Of a DNA stretch of 64,000 nt, positions 9,146-18,333 are shown in pieces (position 1 is the stretch's first letter; each line of letters begins with the position of its first letter). The stretch is from Chitinophagales bacterium (GTDB taxonomy: Bacteria; Bacteroidota; Bacteroidia; Chitinophagales; JADJOU01), in NCBI GenBank assembly GCA_016787225.1, contig JAEUUY010000026.1, positions 108,414-172,413 on the forward strand. The letters are read 5' to 3'. The position numbers and the translations under genes are program-made. Below the pieces are notes generated by a model. The model saw only the letters and a program-made list of their open reading frames with translations. It had not been told where the DNA came from and did no database searches.

Positions 9146-11149
9146 TCACTTGATCAATTTCCGAAAAATGTAATTGGAATTTACTCCTATATCTTTAAAC
9201 TGTGATAGATATTCCTGCTGAATAAGAATACATTTTTTCGCATCCTCTGTTAATTCTTTTGTATCTCCTATTGCTTGTAAAGTAATTAATCTAATTTCTT
9301 TACCTAACCTTTCAAAATAAGCTTGCTTGACTCTATCTTTTATTTGTTCCACTTCTTTTCTGTAGTTTTCTCCGTAGTTATTCTTCTCAATTTTCTCTCC
9401 CTTTTTCTTATTTTTTCTACCCCAATCCATAAGCAAACTTTGACTATCCTCGTTTACTTTTCTTGTAAAATTTGCCAATTCTATATTTGTATGATTCAAA
9501 TAATATTCTAATGGAAAAACTTTACCTTTGTCATAATTAGACTTCACATAACAAAAAATTTCCTTGCAAACATTTGATTCAAAAACAAAATTCTCCCAAT
9601 GTTCTTGGAATATTGAATCAACAACTCTTATCTCATCGAAAAATGGGTTATCATCTTGCATATTAGATTCAATAGGCTTATTTCCACTCTCAAGCAATAA
9701 TTTACAAAGCCCAATTTCAATGGTTAATAAATTAGAGCTATTCTCTGTGAAAGATTTTATCTCTTCACCTATCTCATCGAGATTAGAAGTATAAGCATCC
9801 TCATTGCTATCTAGTTTAGAGGAGTCTGTTTGTTGTTTTTTTCTGCGTTGATTTACGATACGCTGGGTCTCGCGACTTAGCAAATCCTCTTCTATTCCCA
9901 TGAGAATAGCGCACTCCTTGACATAGAAACTTCGCTTGATATTATCTGGAACTAGACTAATCGTTTGAATAATATCTTTAGTGAGTTCCGCTCTTTTGAC
10001 GGGGTCATTCCCAGCCTCTTCTTTAAAGAGTTTAGCCTTGAAGGTAACAATATCCGAGGACTGTTTTTCGATAAAGTCTTTGAGCGCTTGACCTCCATAC
10101 TCTTTGACAAAGGAATCGGGATCATGACCTTCTTTGAGTAGTGTAAGATTGACATTGAGGCCGGATTCCAGAGCGAGGTCTGTTCCTCTTAACGCCGCTT
10201 TGATACCTGCCTTATCGCCGTCATATAAAATATGTAGGTTTTCCGTAAATCGTCGAATAAGTTTCAACTGTTCGACCGTCAAAGCTGTACCCGAGGAAGC
10301 TACTGCATTTTCTACCCCTGCTTGATATAAAGAAATGACATCGGTATAGCCTTCTACGAGAATGCAGTAATTTTCTTTCGGTATCCCTTTTTTAGCTAAA
10401 TGAAGTCCATAAAGTATCTGACTTTTATGATAGATCTCATTTTCAGGACTATTGATATATTTGGCTGTCTTGTCAGCATTGCCCATAACCCGTCCGCCAA
10501 AGCCGACCACCTTTCCAGAAAGATTGTGAATGGGGAAGATTATCCGCCCACGGAAAAAATCTCGCCAACTCCCATCTTCATAAGTTTTGGCTAAACCGAG
10601 TTGGACGATATACTCTTCTTTGAAACCTTCCCTTTTGAGTGTTTTATAGAGTTCGTCACGCATATCGAGGCAATATCCTAGCTGGAAATCTTGGATAGTT
10701 TTATCAGTAAATCCTCTTTCCTTGAAATAGGTCAACGCAAGTGTTTTGCCAATCTCAGTCTCAAGAAGATTTTTCTGAAAATATTTAGTAACAAACTCAT
10801 TGAGTATAAAAAGGGACTCTTTTTCTTGTGTCTTCTGAATTTCTTCTCCTGTAGCTACTGTCTCTTCGAGGGTGATATTATATTTTTTCGCTAAGTAACG
10901 TATAGCTTCTACATAGGAAATGTTTTCGTGTTCCATGAGAAATGTGACACTATTTCCAGATTTACCGCAGCCGAAACATTTATAAATACCCTTGGCTGGA
11001 GAGATGGTAAATGATGGAGTCTTCTCATCGTGAAAAGGACAGTTCGCTAGAAGATTGACTCCACGGCGCTTGAGATTGAGGAAGTCTGCTAGTACTTCAT
11101 CTACACGCATGGTGTCCATGACTTGCTGAATGGAACTATTCTTTATCAT
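9146..11149 (-). CDS. dnaG: DNA primase
   Basis: Makes RNA primers at the replication fork. The N-terminal zinc-binding domain has C37, H40, C58 and C61 (CPFH and CFGCG). The catalytic region follows with FRGRIIFPIHN, GFGGR and, in the TOPRIM domain, LVEGYTDVISL and YDGDKAGIKAA with the acidic metal-binding residues. The C-terminal third, from about 430, is poorly conserved and lysine/asparagine-rich, as expected for the helicase-interacting region. At 667 residues it has normal length. Its start lies 4 bases from the end of rnhB, so the two replication/repair genes are co-transcribed. Confidence 0.97.
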   Translation of the reverse strand: MIKNSSIQQVMDTMRVDEVLADFLNLKRRGVNLLANCPFHDEKTPSFTISPAKGIYKCFGCGKSGNSVTFLMEHENISYVEAIRYLAKKYNITLEETVATGEEIQKTQEKESLFILNEFVTKYFQKNLLETEIGKTLALTYFKERGFTDKTIQDFQLGYCLDMRDELYKTLKREGFKEEYIVQLGLAKTYEDGSWRDFFRGRIIFPIHNLSGKVVGFGGRVMGNADKTAKYINSPENEIYHKSQILYGLHLAKKGIPKENYCILVEGYTDVISLYQAGVENAVASSGTALTVEQLKLIRRFTENLHILYDGDKAGIKAALRGTDLALESGLNVNLTLLKEGHDPDSFVKEYGGQALKDFIEKQSSDIVTFKAKLFKEEAGNDPVKRAELTKDIIQTISLVPDNIKRSFYVKECAILMGIEEDLLSRETQRIVNQRRKKQQTDSSKLDSNEDAYTSNLDEIGEEIKSFTENSSNLLTIEIGLCKLLLESGNKPIESNMQDDNPFFDEIRVVDSIFQEHWENFVFESNVCKEIFCYVKSNYDKGKVFPLEYYLNHTNIELANFTRKVNEDSQSLLMDWGRKNKKKGEKIEKNNYGENYRKEVEQIKDRVKQAYFERLGKEIRLITLQAIGDTKELTEDAKKCILIQQEYLSQFKDIGVNSNYIFRKLIK

Positions 11150-11152
11150 TCT

Positions 11153-11761
11153 TTAAAAGGATAAATATAGTTGCTTGGAGAGTTTTTTAAGCTTAAAAGT
11201 TTTCCTGTGGATTGGTGAATAACCTTGTTTTTCTATAGCAGCGATATGACTAGCGCTTGCATAGCCTTTATTTTTTTTCCATTGATAGATTGGAAACTGC
11301 TTATCTAGTTCGACCATAAGATGGTCTCTATACGTTTTTGCTAATATAGATGCCGCGGCGATACTTTGATATTTCCCATCGCCTTTCACAATGCATTGGT
11401 AAGGAATTGATTTATAGGGTTTAAATCTATTGCCATCTATCAGCAGCAAATCCATTTGTCTGTTTATCTGTTCAATAGCCCTATGCATAGCTAGAAAGGA
11501 AGCCTGAAGTATATTGATTTGATCGATTTCTTCATGTGATACGACCCCAATGCCATAAGCACCTGGTCGATTGATAATGAAATCTCTTAAATATTCTCGC
11601 TGCGTGGCAGTAAGTTTCTTACTATCGTCGAGCATATCACATGAAAAATCTGCTGGCAATAAAACAGCCGCAGCTACCACCGGTCCGGCAAGACAGCCTC
11701 TTCCAGCTTCATCACAGCCGACTTGATGTATATATTCACAATCAAATCGAGAAGCTAACAT
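11153..11761 (-). CDS. rnhB: Ribonuclease HII
   Basis: Cleaves RNA strands in RNA-DNA hybrids and removes misincorporated ribonucleotides. 202 residues. The family signature [13 protein letters not shown] begins at residue 15, giving the catalytic pair D17 and E18; the third acid is D109 in [24 protein letters not shown] sequence further on is the conserved substrate-binding stretch. ATG at 11761 is four bases from the stop of the upstream DUF5686 gene, and dnaG follows after 3 bases, so the three form a tight transcription unit. Confidence 0.97.
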   Translation of the reverse strand: MLASRFDCEYIHQVGCDEAGRGCLAGPVVAAAVLLPADFSCDMLDDSKKLTATQREYLRDFIINRPGAYGIGVVSHEEIDQINILQASFLAMHRAIEQINRQMDLLLIDGNRFKPYKSIPYQCIVKGDGKYQSIAAASILAKTYRDHLMVELDKQFPIYQWKKNKGYASASHIAAIEKQGYSPIHRKTFKLKKLSKQLYLSF

Positions 11762-11764
11762 GGA

Positions 11765-14245
11765 TTATAATTCAAAGAAGGCTCCGAACAATAGTCCAAA
11801 TTTACGGGTCGTAGGCTTATCGTGTTGAGTCAGACGCCACATGCAATGGAGTTCACAAAACTTTAAAATATTGGATATACCAAATCCTGCTTCCATGTAT
11901 ATATTTTCTGGTGCATTCATCTGTCCTGGAAGTAGAAAATAATTTCTATTCTGATCTGAAATAGAACCTACAGCGGATTTAAAATAGAAATTTTCCCTCC
12001 ATCCTAATTTTTTTAGCAAAGGTATTTTATTGAAAAAATAACCTTGAAAATGCTGTGAAACAAAAAGCTGGGCGAACATATCTGCACTATATTCTGCTTC
12101 ATTCATTAAAAAGAATCGATTCACATCTCTCAATAAACCATTATTTCCAGCTAACTGTTCAATATCAATATAAGGTACGCGCCCTATTACTTTTCCAGCA
12201 GTTGCATGATACCTAAACTGACCGAAAACATATGGCACTTGTTGTCTAGCTGAGGCTCTTAGCTTGAGAAAGCTATAGTCTGAATTCATCAATCCTTTTA
12301 TACCAATGGAGGAATTTACCTCGAATATAGGTCGAATACTCTTAAGTCTCATTCTCCTAAAAGGGTTTCGAAATACAGGCTCTTTCGGAGCAAAACGATA
12401 GGAGGCATTTATTCTAAAGGTATTGATTCGATCTCTAGGCACAATAGACCCATCACTCATAATCTCATTAAAAACAAAGAAAGAATTAGCATGAAAAACA
12501 GTATTGTCTATGCCTAATTGCGTTTCTTCTCCTCGTTTCCACTCCCTTATCCAGTTTATTCGTACCTGATCTTTGAGCACAATATCCCGAATAGCATTGC
12601 CCGGTTTCCTGAATACAGACATGATGACATTATCAAAATCTAGAATAGACTCAGCGTCTCCCATGCGCTGATAATCATGCATCACTGAAACCTGTAACTG
12701 ATTAAACAGAAGGTTTTTAGATGGCAAATTGAAGAAACTTTCTATCCCGAATTTTAATACCTTATCCTTAGTACCATAGGCTATATGTCCACCTATATTA
12801 AATTTCTTAAAAGAGTCAAAAACCATTCTTGCTCCAAATCTGAGTCTAGTACCTTCATATTCATTCCAGCTGACAAATTTGTATGCACGTCCAATTTCCC
12901 AGTTAGCTGGAGGTATAGGGAAATAAGCTGTGGTGAGTACGCGTCCAAAATAATATAGTGTTTTATACTGTTTCGATTTTCTAAATGTATCTGTTCGTTT
13001 GTAGATTCCATCTTCGAAATCAGATAACTTTTCAGCACGATTAGCTAACCAGAAAGAATCATTTTGTTTATTATAACCATCCAATCGTACCACTTCGTCT
13101 CCGATAAAAATATCATCAGAAATTTCCTCATTGACTACATGTTTGGTTTGAATATCCGTTTGTCTAAATCGAACCTTTATACGTTTTTTAGCTTTCGATA
13201 TAGCTAGAGCCACATCCTTTTCATCTCGATTTCTCAGCCATTTTCCACCTACCATTTTGAATGATTGAGATATAGCGAAATGATTAACCCAGTTGATATT
13301 GGCACGCTTATCAAGATACATTTGTATATCTTTAATAGCCCAGCTTCCTGCTTCTACGACAAATTTGCCTGTAAAACCAAAATCTTCTTTACTAATAGGA
13401 GCAAAGGTCATGGCATAGTTTTTAACCCCCTCCACCTCAAAACTATCTTCCACATAATATCTATAAACCAAAAGTGCTGTACTCGCAGCTGGTCCAGAAA
13501 GAGATTTATTGGCTATAATTACCTGATTATCGTATACGTTATAATCTTCAAAAGACTGCTCAACCAATGAGTATATACTTTCGTTATCGAAAAGCTTGGT
13601 GTCATTAATACCTAAAATCTCCGTGCGTTTCTTTTTACCCTTCTGAAAAACTCGTGCGGAGGTCTCTCTTAATAGAACAGGGCTATATCGCTCGCCATCT
13701 GGAGTTACAGATTGATATTCTAGCAAGTATTTAATAGGCTTCAATAAGAAGCTACTACCTATGACACTATCTATGTTCGCTACAGATAATTCAAACTTAG
13801 AATACTTATCATATTTGATAGATTCAAAAGAGCTAGGTCTATTTTTATCACGATTTTTTATGACATTGCGCATAATACGAATAGCCAAAGTATCCTTTAC
13901 TATTTTTTTGGATCCCTTGATATCTACGGCTTGCTTTTTTCTTGATTTTTCAGAAAGCAAGACATCTGTTCTAAAATCTGAACCAAAAATTTTCACCTCC
14001 TTCGTCTCGTAACCCAAATAGGATACGAAGAAAACGTTCTCTTCTTTGACTGATTTTAGAGTGAAGTTTCCATAATTGTCCGTTTTAGTACCTACTTTTT
14101 TTCCTGCGAAATAAATTGTGCAATAAGGTAAGGGCGACTTGGTCTTGGCATCCAACACTCGACCCTTTACAATCGTTTGAGAAAATAATATAGACGCGCA
14201 AACTGTAAAAATAAAAAGCGAAATCCGTCTCTTAAGTGTATTCAT
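11765..14245 (-). CDS. Outer-membrane protein with carboxypeptidase-regulatory-like and DUF5686 domains
   Basis: About 826 residues from the ATG at 14245, which gives a signal peptide ending in ILFSQ. It continues with a CarboxypepD_reg-like beta-sandwich (KGRVLD through the FVSYLGYETKEV segment) and then about 700 residues resembling DUF5686, a large outer-membrane beta-barrel-type region common in Bacteroidota and often built like a TonB-dependent receptor without plug. It ends in F-F-E-L, as barrels often do. An upstream in-frame ATG at 14326 would add 27 residues with an additional hydrophobic stretch; the promoter-like box at 14263-14270 lies inside that extension, so the shorter start is preferred. 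Substrate unknown. Confidence 0.8.
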   Translation of the reverse strand: MNTLKRRISLFIFTVCASILFSQTIVKGRVLDAKTKSPLPYCTIYFAGKKVGTKTDNYGNFTLKSVKEENVFFVSYLGYETKEVKIFGSDFRTDVLLSEKSRKKQAVDIKGSKKIVKDTLAIRIMRNVIKNRDKNRPSSFESIKYDKYSKFELSVANIDSVIGSSFLLKPIKYLLEYQSVTPDGERYSPVLLRETSARVFQKGKKKRTEILGINDTKLFDNESIYSLVEQSFEDYNVYDNQVIIANKSLSGPAASTALLVYRYYVEDSFEVEGVKNYAMTFAPISKEDFGFTGKFVVEAGSWAIKDIQMYLDKRANINWVNHFAISQSFKMVGGKWLRNRDEKDVALAISKAKKRIKVRFRQTDIQTKHVVNEEISDDIFIGDEVVRLDGYNKQNDSFWLANRAEKLSDFEDGIYKRTDTFRKSKQYKTLYYFGRVLTTAYFPIPPANWEIGRAYKFVSWNEYEGTRLRFGARMVFDSFKKFNIGGHIAYGTKDKVLKFGIESFFNLPSKNLLFNQLQVSVMHDYQRMGDAESILDFDNVIMSVFRKPGNAIRDIVLKDQVRINWIREWKRGEETQLGIDNTVFHANSFFVFNEIMSDGSIVPRDRINTFRINASYRFAPKEPVFRNPFRRMRLKSIRPIFEVNSSIGIKGLMNSDYSFLKLRASARQQVPYVFGQFRYHATAGKVIGRVPYIDIEQLAGNNGLLRDVNRFFLMNEAEYSADMFAQLFVSQHFQGYFFNKIPLLKKLGWRENFYFKSAVGSISDQNRNYFLLPGQMNAPENIYMEAGFGISNILKFCELHCMWRLTQHDKPTTRKFGLLFGAFFEL

Positions 14246-14262
14246 ACAAAATATAAAAGCCG

Positions 14263-14270
14263 CAAATATA
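14263..14270 (-). promoter_or_regulatory. -7 box that favours the shorter DUF5686 start
   Basis: TATATTTG on the minus strand, 17 bases before the ATG at 14245. The same eight bases occur upstream of three other genes here (near 17055, 18160 and 33620). No clear -33 element. Confidence 0.35.
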
Positions 14271-14410
14271 CTCAATTCAATAATGAGACTAGCGAATAAT
14301 AGCTTGTTTAATACCGAATTCCGCATTTGAAAATGCAGAATCGATTAGGAATTGACGACTTGAAAAAGTGGATATGATCTAATATTAACCTAATAGTCAA
14401 ATGATTAGAT

Positions 14411-15646
14411 CTAATTATCCATGTGGTATTCTAAAATACTAGCCTTTTCAAAATCTAATAATTGCTGCAGATGAACTTCTAAATCTCTTTTCAGAATGCT
14501 CTGATATATCTTGGCTATAAATGCAGGCAAATCCACTACCCCAGCTGCTTGGAAGAAAATAGCCATGTTCTGTGCTAACTGGGCGGAATTGTAGTGATAA
14601 AAATTCCAATATGTCAAGGCTTTATTTTGTAAGGTTTCAAACTTTACCTTGTTCAGCTTTTTATTTTTAATGTCTTCAAACACCAGTTTAATTTGTTTGT
14701 AAACGTCTTCAAATCGACTTCCTACACTTAATTTCCCTTCGATAATGAGCAGATTGCATTGTATGTTATCTGTGGTATACGATTGGATTTCGGTACATAA
14801 TTTAGTGTCTTCTATCAAAGACTTGTACAAGAAAGACGATTCTCCATTGGTAAGCAAATCGCTGACCATATCAGACATCAAATAGCCCTTACTAGCATAG
14901 TCCTCTATATGAAAAGCCAAAAAGAAATTCGGTACTGCTATATTACTTCGTTTAAGAATCTTTAGTCCTCTCCTTTTAGATGTATGGTCAGACTCTTGTA
15001 GGAATGGCAATTTTCCTTGAGGCACAATACTTGATTTAAAAATCTGGCTTACCTCTTTAGCTATGGCCTTTTCATCCAAAGCAGAGACTATAGAAAGAAT
15101 GGCATTGCGGCTTCCATAATTTTTTCTATAAAATTCAATTAGTATTTTTTTATCAATAGAGGCTATGTGCTTTATATTCTTGCCAATGACAGGCCACTGA
15201 TATGAATTTTTAAAACAAAGTCTCTGTAAATGATGCCAGACATCAGCTAGTGGCGGGTTGAGGCTAGTTTCTTTAAACTCTTCTTGAATGACATTAGACT
15301 GTATATTTACTGCCGAGCTCTTTATAGAGAGGTAGAGCATTCGATCCATTTCTATATTCAAAATATTCTTTAAATATTTATTAGGGAAAGTTTCGTAATA
15401 GCAAGTATAATCCTGTCCGGTAAAAGCATTATTTTCCGCCATCATTCCTTGAAGAGCTTCGTCAAAGTTTGGATACGTCTTTGAACCCTCAAACATCATA
15501 TGCTCTAAAAAATGTGCCACACCAGTCTGAGAAGCAGATTCCTGAGCACTGCCTACTTTGTAAAGTATATTGACGACCGAATTTTTTAGATTAGGATTGG
15601 AATGAACAAGAAGGTTTAATCCGTTTTCTAATGTGAAGTGATGCAT
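14411..15646 (-). CDS. M16-family zinc peptidase (insulinase/PqqL type)
   Basis: 411 residues with the inverted zinc motif HFLEH at 45-49, followed by the conserved FEGS and the downstream glutamate region (NVIQEEFKE). The rest is the M16 C-terminal domain, for which the central lysine/arginine-rich segment and the NGESSFLYKSL stretch are typical. No signal peptide is evident, so it may act in the cytoplasm, or be exported by another route. Family members of this size act as dimers or as pairs of active and inactive subunits; no inactive partner is adjacent. Physiological substrate unknown. Confidence 0.88.
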   Translation of the reverse strand: MHHFTLENGLNLLVHSNPNLKNSVVNILYKVGSAQESASQTGVAHFLEHMMFEGSKTYPNFDEALQGMMAENNAFTGQDYTCYYETFPNKYLKNILNIEMDRMLYLSIKSSAVNIQSNVIQEEFKETSLNPPLADVWHHLQRLCFKNSYQWPVIGKNIKHIASIDKKILIEFYRKNYGSRNAILSIVSALDEKAIAKEVSQIFKSSIVPQGKLPFLQESDHTSKRRGLKILKRSNIAVPNFFLAFHIEDYASKGYLMSDMVSDLLTNGESSFLYKSLIEDTKLCTEIQSYTTDNIQCNLLIIEGKLSVGSRFEDVYKQIKLVFEDIKNKKLNKVKFETLQNKALTYWNFYHYNSAQLAQNMAIFFQAAGVVDLPAFIAKIYQSILKRDLEVHLQQLLDFEKASILEYHMDN

Positions 15647-15892
15647 TCTTTTTTAACTTGGAAGAAATGATTTTATGTTAGCCGATGTGGTGATGAGACT
15701 ATATGATGATGCGGAGATTAATTTGAAAATGAGTTAATTTGAAAATGATTATTGATGTGATTAGGATAGAGAAATTAGAAGTTAGCTGATAGATGTTAGA
15801 ACAAACTTTCTACTTTCTACTTTAAACTTGGTCCTATTCACTGCGACTGACCAACGACTACTGACCACTGAACAAACTGCCAGTGCCACAGC
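15647..15892. repeat. Intergenic simple-sequence words
   Basis: This gap between the M16 peptidase and cysteine desulfurase genes is built almost wholly of short recurring words: AATTTGAAAATGAGTTAATTT, GATGATGCGG, ACTTTCTACTTTAAACTT, and runs of CACTGCGACTGACC / ACTGACCACTGAAC. Similar words recur in other intergenic gaps of the window (see findings). I see no hairpin terminator or gene in it. Confidence 0.6.
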
Positions 15893-17035
15893 CTATTGAC
15901 TGCCAACTGCTTTCTCACTCGCGACCTCTTTTATTTTATCAATACAGAAATCTAGTTCTGCTTCGGTATTGAATTTAGAAAAACTAAATCGAACGACTTT
16001 GCAATTAGGAGGAACTGAGAAATGAGCCAACACATGAGAAGCCTTTGCCGCTCCACTACTGCAGGCACTACCTCCGCTACAAGCAACTCCCTTCATATCC
16101 AGCTGAAATAAAAGCATTTCACTATCAAACTCAGGTGGGAATATTGTAGAAACAATTGTGCATAGACTATTCTCCATTTCTGTCAAGAAACCCATAGAAG
16201 GAAAACTCGTTTTTAGTTTTTTCATAAATTGTGCTCGGAGACCATCGAGATATTGAATATCTTCACTGAGATTTTTTGTGGCGAGTTCTAGTGCCTTAGC
16301 CATACCTACGATTGATCCTAAATTCTCTGTACCACTTCGATTACCTCTTTCTTGAGACCCGCCTGTTATAAAAGCCTGAATAGCGTTGGGCTGTCGGATA
16401 TACATAAACCCAACTCCCTTAGGTCCATGGAATTTATGCGCTGAGGCCGAAGCGAAATCAACTTCGATTTCTTGAAAATTTATAGGTAAATGCCCCATAG
16501 TCTGAACCATATCGCTATGCAGCAAAGCACCATATTTTTTGCATATAACGGAGATAGCTTTCAAATCATTTAATACTCCTACTTCGTTATTGGCATGCAT
16601 TACAGAGACAAGAACTTTACCTTGAACACGACTCAACATGTGTTCAAAAGCATTAAGATTTACACTGCCATTTTCATTGAGGTCAAGGTATTTTACAGGA
16701 ATATTATCGCCAATGCATCGTGTTGTTTGATATATGGAAGGGTGCTCTATAGGAGTTGTCCAAATTTCATTTATTTCTTTGCAAGCAATGGCATTGTGTA
16801 GAACAGTATTATTACTCTCTGTGCCGCAGGATGTAAAGAAAATCTCTGAAGGCTTTGCTCCTAGTATTTTTGCTATACTTCTCCTTGATTCTTCTAATTG
16901 AGCCTTGGCTTCCCGACCGTAAGAATGTGTAGACGACGGATTGCCAAAGGTCTCTGATAGACATTTGGTCATTACTTTCACTACTTCTGGATGCACGGGA
17001 GTAGTGGCGGCATTGTCAAAAAATACTCTTGTCAT
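15893..17035 (-). CDS. Cysteine desulfurase (IscS/NifS-like)
   Basis: Removes sulfur from cysteine as a persulfide for Fe-S cluster, tRNA or cofactor synthesis, with PLP. The 380 residues include the start motif FDNAATTPVHPEV, the HANNEVG and HSDMVQT segments, the PLP lysine K201 in SASAHKFHGPKG, the NRSGTEN segment and the active-site cysteine C325 in GGSACSSG. No iscU, iscA or suf gene is adjacent, so the acceptor cannot be told from context. A TATATTTG box lies at 17052-17059, 17 bases before the start. Confidence 0.93.
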   Translation of the reverse strand: MTRVFFDNAATTPVHPEVVKVMTKCLSETFGNPSSTHSYGREAKAQLEESRRSIAKILGAKPSEIFFTSCGTESNNTVLHNAIACKEINEIWTTPIEHPSIYQTTRCIGDNIPVKYLDLNENGSVNLNAFEHMLSRVQGKVLVSVMHANNEVGVLNDLKAISVICKKYGALLHSDMVQTMGHLPINFQEIEVDFASASAHKFHGPKGVGFMYIRQPNAIQAFITGGSQERGNRSGTENLGSIVGMAKALELATKNLSEDIQYLDGLRAQFMKKLKTSFPSMGFLTEMENSLCTIVSTIFPPEFDSEMLLFQLDMKGVACSGGSACSSGAAKASHVLAHFSVPPNCKVVRFSFSKFNTEAELDFCIDKIKEVASEKAVGSQ

Positions 17036-17051
17036 GTGTAAAATTGCATCA

Positions 17052-17059
17052 CAAATATA
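17052..17059 (-). promoter_or_regulatory. -7 box upstream of the cysteine desulfurase gene
   Basis: TATATTTG on the minus strand fits TAnnTTTG at 17 bases from the start codon. A TTG exists further upstream but at 12 rather than about 19 bases. Confidence 0.35.
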
Positions 17060-17225
17060 CTAAATATAAGCCAATTTTGGATATTCAAGTTAAATAAAGC
17101 ATAAAGATAAATCTGAGACTAAGGAAGACCCTCAATATCTAAATCATTTGAATATATTTGAAAACGATAAGTAAAATATGGTAGCTATGCACCTTTATTT
17201 GCTTTCATGGACAAAGGCATTTTAT

Positions 17226-18134
17226 CTAGAAGCTAAAGCAATCATAGTAGCGTCTGGCTGTTCCGCCTAAAATAAACCCAAACTTTATTTGCCCCGTTAA
17301 GAAAAAATCATAATTTCTATGTCCTCTAACCTCACCAGCAGCATGACCATGATAGAGTCCTCTATCTGACAAAGCAGTTACCAACTGGTATTTGGCTGGG
17401 TCACTCGACTGATATGCAGTTTGAAAATCTAAGGGATTGGCATAAACACCGCTAACATCATCTATATAATCCGTAAACGTATGATTATAATTAAAATCTA
17501 AGGCGATAGAAACCTTACGAGAAGGCATATAAACCTTGACCCCTGCATTTAAAGGTATTATGATATCGACCAACCTATATTTCTGAGCATAGCCTACCAT
17601 ACCCTGACCTTCTGTACCCAGTGGTTGTAAATCAACCTCTTGATCACCGAGTTTAGTTTTAGGATTAAACTGAAAGAAACCAATACCCCCGCCTATAAAA
17701 GGGGAAACCAATAGTTTTCTCTTATCCCAGCGCTTTCTCGTTCGAAGAGGCTCTATCATAAGATCGAGAAATCCAGCATTCACAGCTGTGTGAAAGCTTA
17801 AGTTTCGATTTTTTCTTCCCCAAGCGTCTGTATTAGGATCAGTGACATCATTATCCGAGTCCGCTCCAGCTAGGTTCATATGATAGTAATTCAAACCTAC
17901 ACTAAACATAGAAGGAAAGTGATATCGCGCTCCGAGTGAAAAACTTAGTTTAAAATTTTTCATATCCAACCCTTCTCCTAAGAACGTAACTGGAGAGTTA
18001 CCTAAATTCTTTACATTCAAATCACCATAGTAGTATGCATAACCAACTCCTGCAATAATTTCTGTGCTTTGTGCATAGGTGGAAGTAGTGGCGTACAAAA
18101 CTATAAGTATTAGAATTTTAACTTGATTTTTCAT
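17226..18134 (-). CDS. DUF6089/PorG-like outer-membrane beta-barrel protein (copy 1)
   Basis: 302 residues from the ATG at 18134, with a signal peptide (MKNQVKILILIVLYATTSTYA followed by Q, minus one residue of uncertainty). The mature part is rich in aromatic-flanked beta strands and contains AYYYGDLN, FHTAVNAGFLDL, EPLRT, GIGFFQFNPKT, LQPLGTEGQG and NYNHTFTDYIDDVS, and ends in F. These are the marks of DUF6089-type barrels, a family that by recall includes the type IX secretion component PorG; that link is unverified here. A clear paralog lies at 34548-35450, on the other side of the giant gene. A TTG-initiated extension to 18158 is rejected because the -7 box overlaps it. Confidence 0.78.
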   Translation of the reverse strand: MKNQVKILILIVLYATTSTYAQSTEIIAGVGYAYYYGDLNVKNLGNSPVTFLGEGLDMKNFKLSFSLGARYHFPSMFSVGLNYYHMNLAGADSDNDVTDPNTDAWGRKNRNLSFHTAVNAGFLDLMIEPLRTRKRWDKRKLLVSPFIGGGIGFFQFNPKTKLGDQEVDLQPLGTEGQGMVGYAQKYRLVDIIIPLNAGVKVYMPSRKVSIALDFNYNHTFTDYIDDVSGVYANPLDFQTAYQSSDPAKYQLVTALSDRGLYHGHAAGEVRGHRNYDFFLTGQIKFGFILGGTARRYYDCFSF

Positions 18135-18155
18135 TCTAAGCAGTTTAACTAGATA

Positions 18156-18163
18156 CAAATATA
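18156..18163 (-). promoter_or_regulatory. -7 box upstream of the DUF6089-like gene
   Basis: TATATTTG on the minus strand, 22 bases before the ATG at 18134. Together with the hairpin at 18198-18273 it implies that this gene is transcribed separately from the giant gene upstream. Confidence 0.4.
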
Positions 18164-18197
18164 AGTTCTTTTTAGTAATTTTTAAATCTTAAATAAT

Positions 18198-18273
18198 AAA
18201 GAGTGCCTGTCCAAGAAGTGTTCATCTTACAAAGGAAGCCGAAAAAAATATTTAAACGACGCAGGCACTCTTT
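18198..18273. terminator. Long-loop inverted repeat after the giant gene
   Basis: AAAGAGTGCCTG at 18198-18209 is perfectly complementary to CAGGCACTCTTT at 18262-18273, separated by 52 bases. It lies 60 bases downstream of the giant gene's stop. The 12-bp perfect stem ends in runs of A on one side and T on the other, as in a bidirectional terminator, but the loop is unusually long for one. It could also be the remnant of a small mobile or structured RNA element. Confidence 0.45.
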
Positions 18274-18333
18274 TCTCTTAATTTTTTTATTCACTTCATT
18301 GAAGTATAAAGACTTGATGTAGGTAATACAAAC

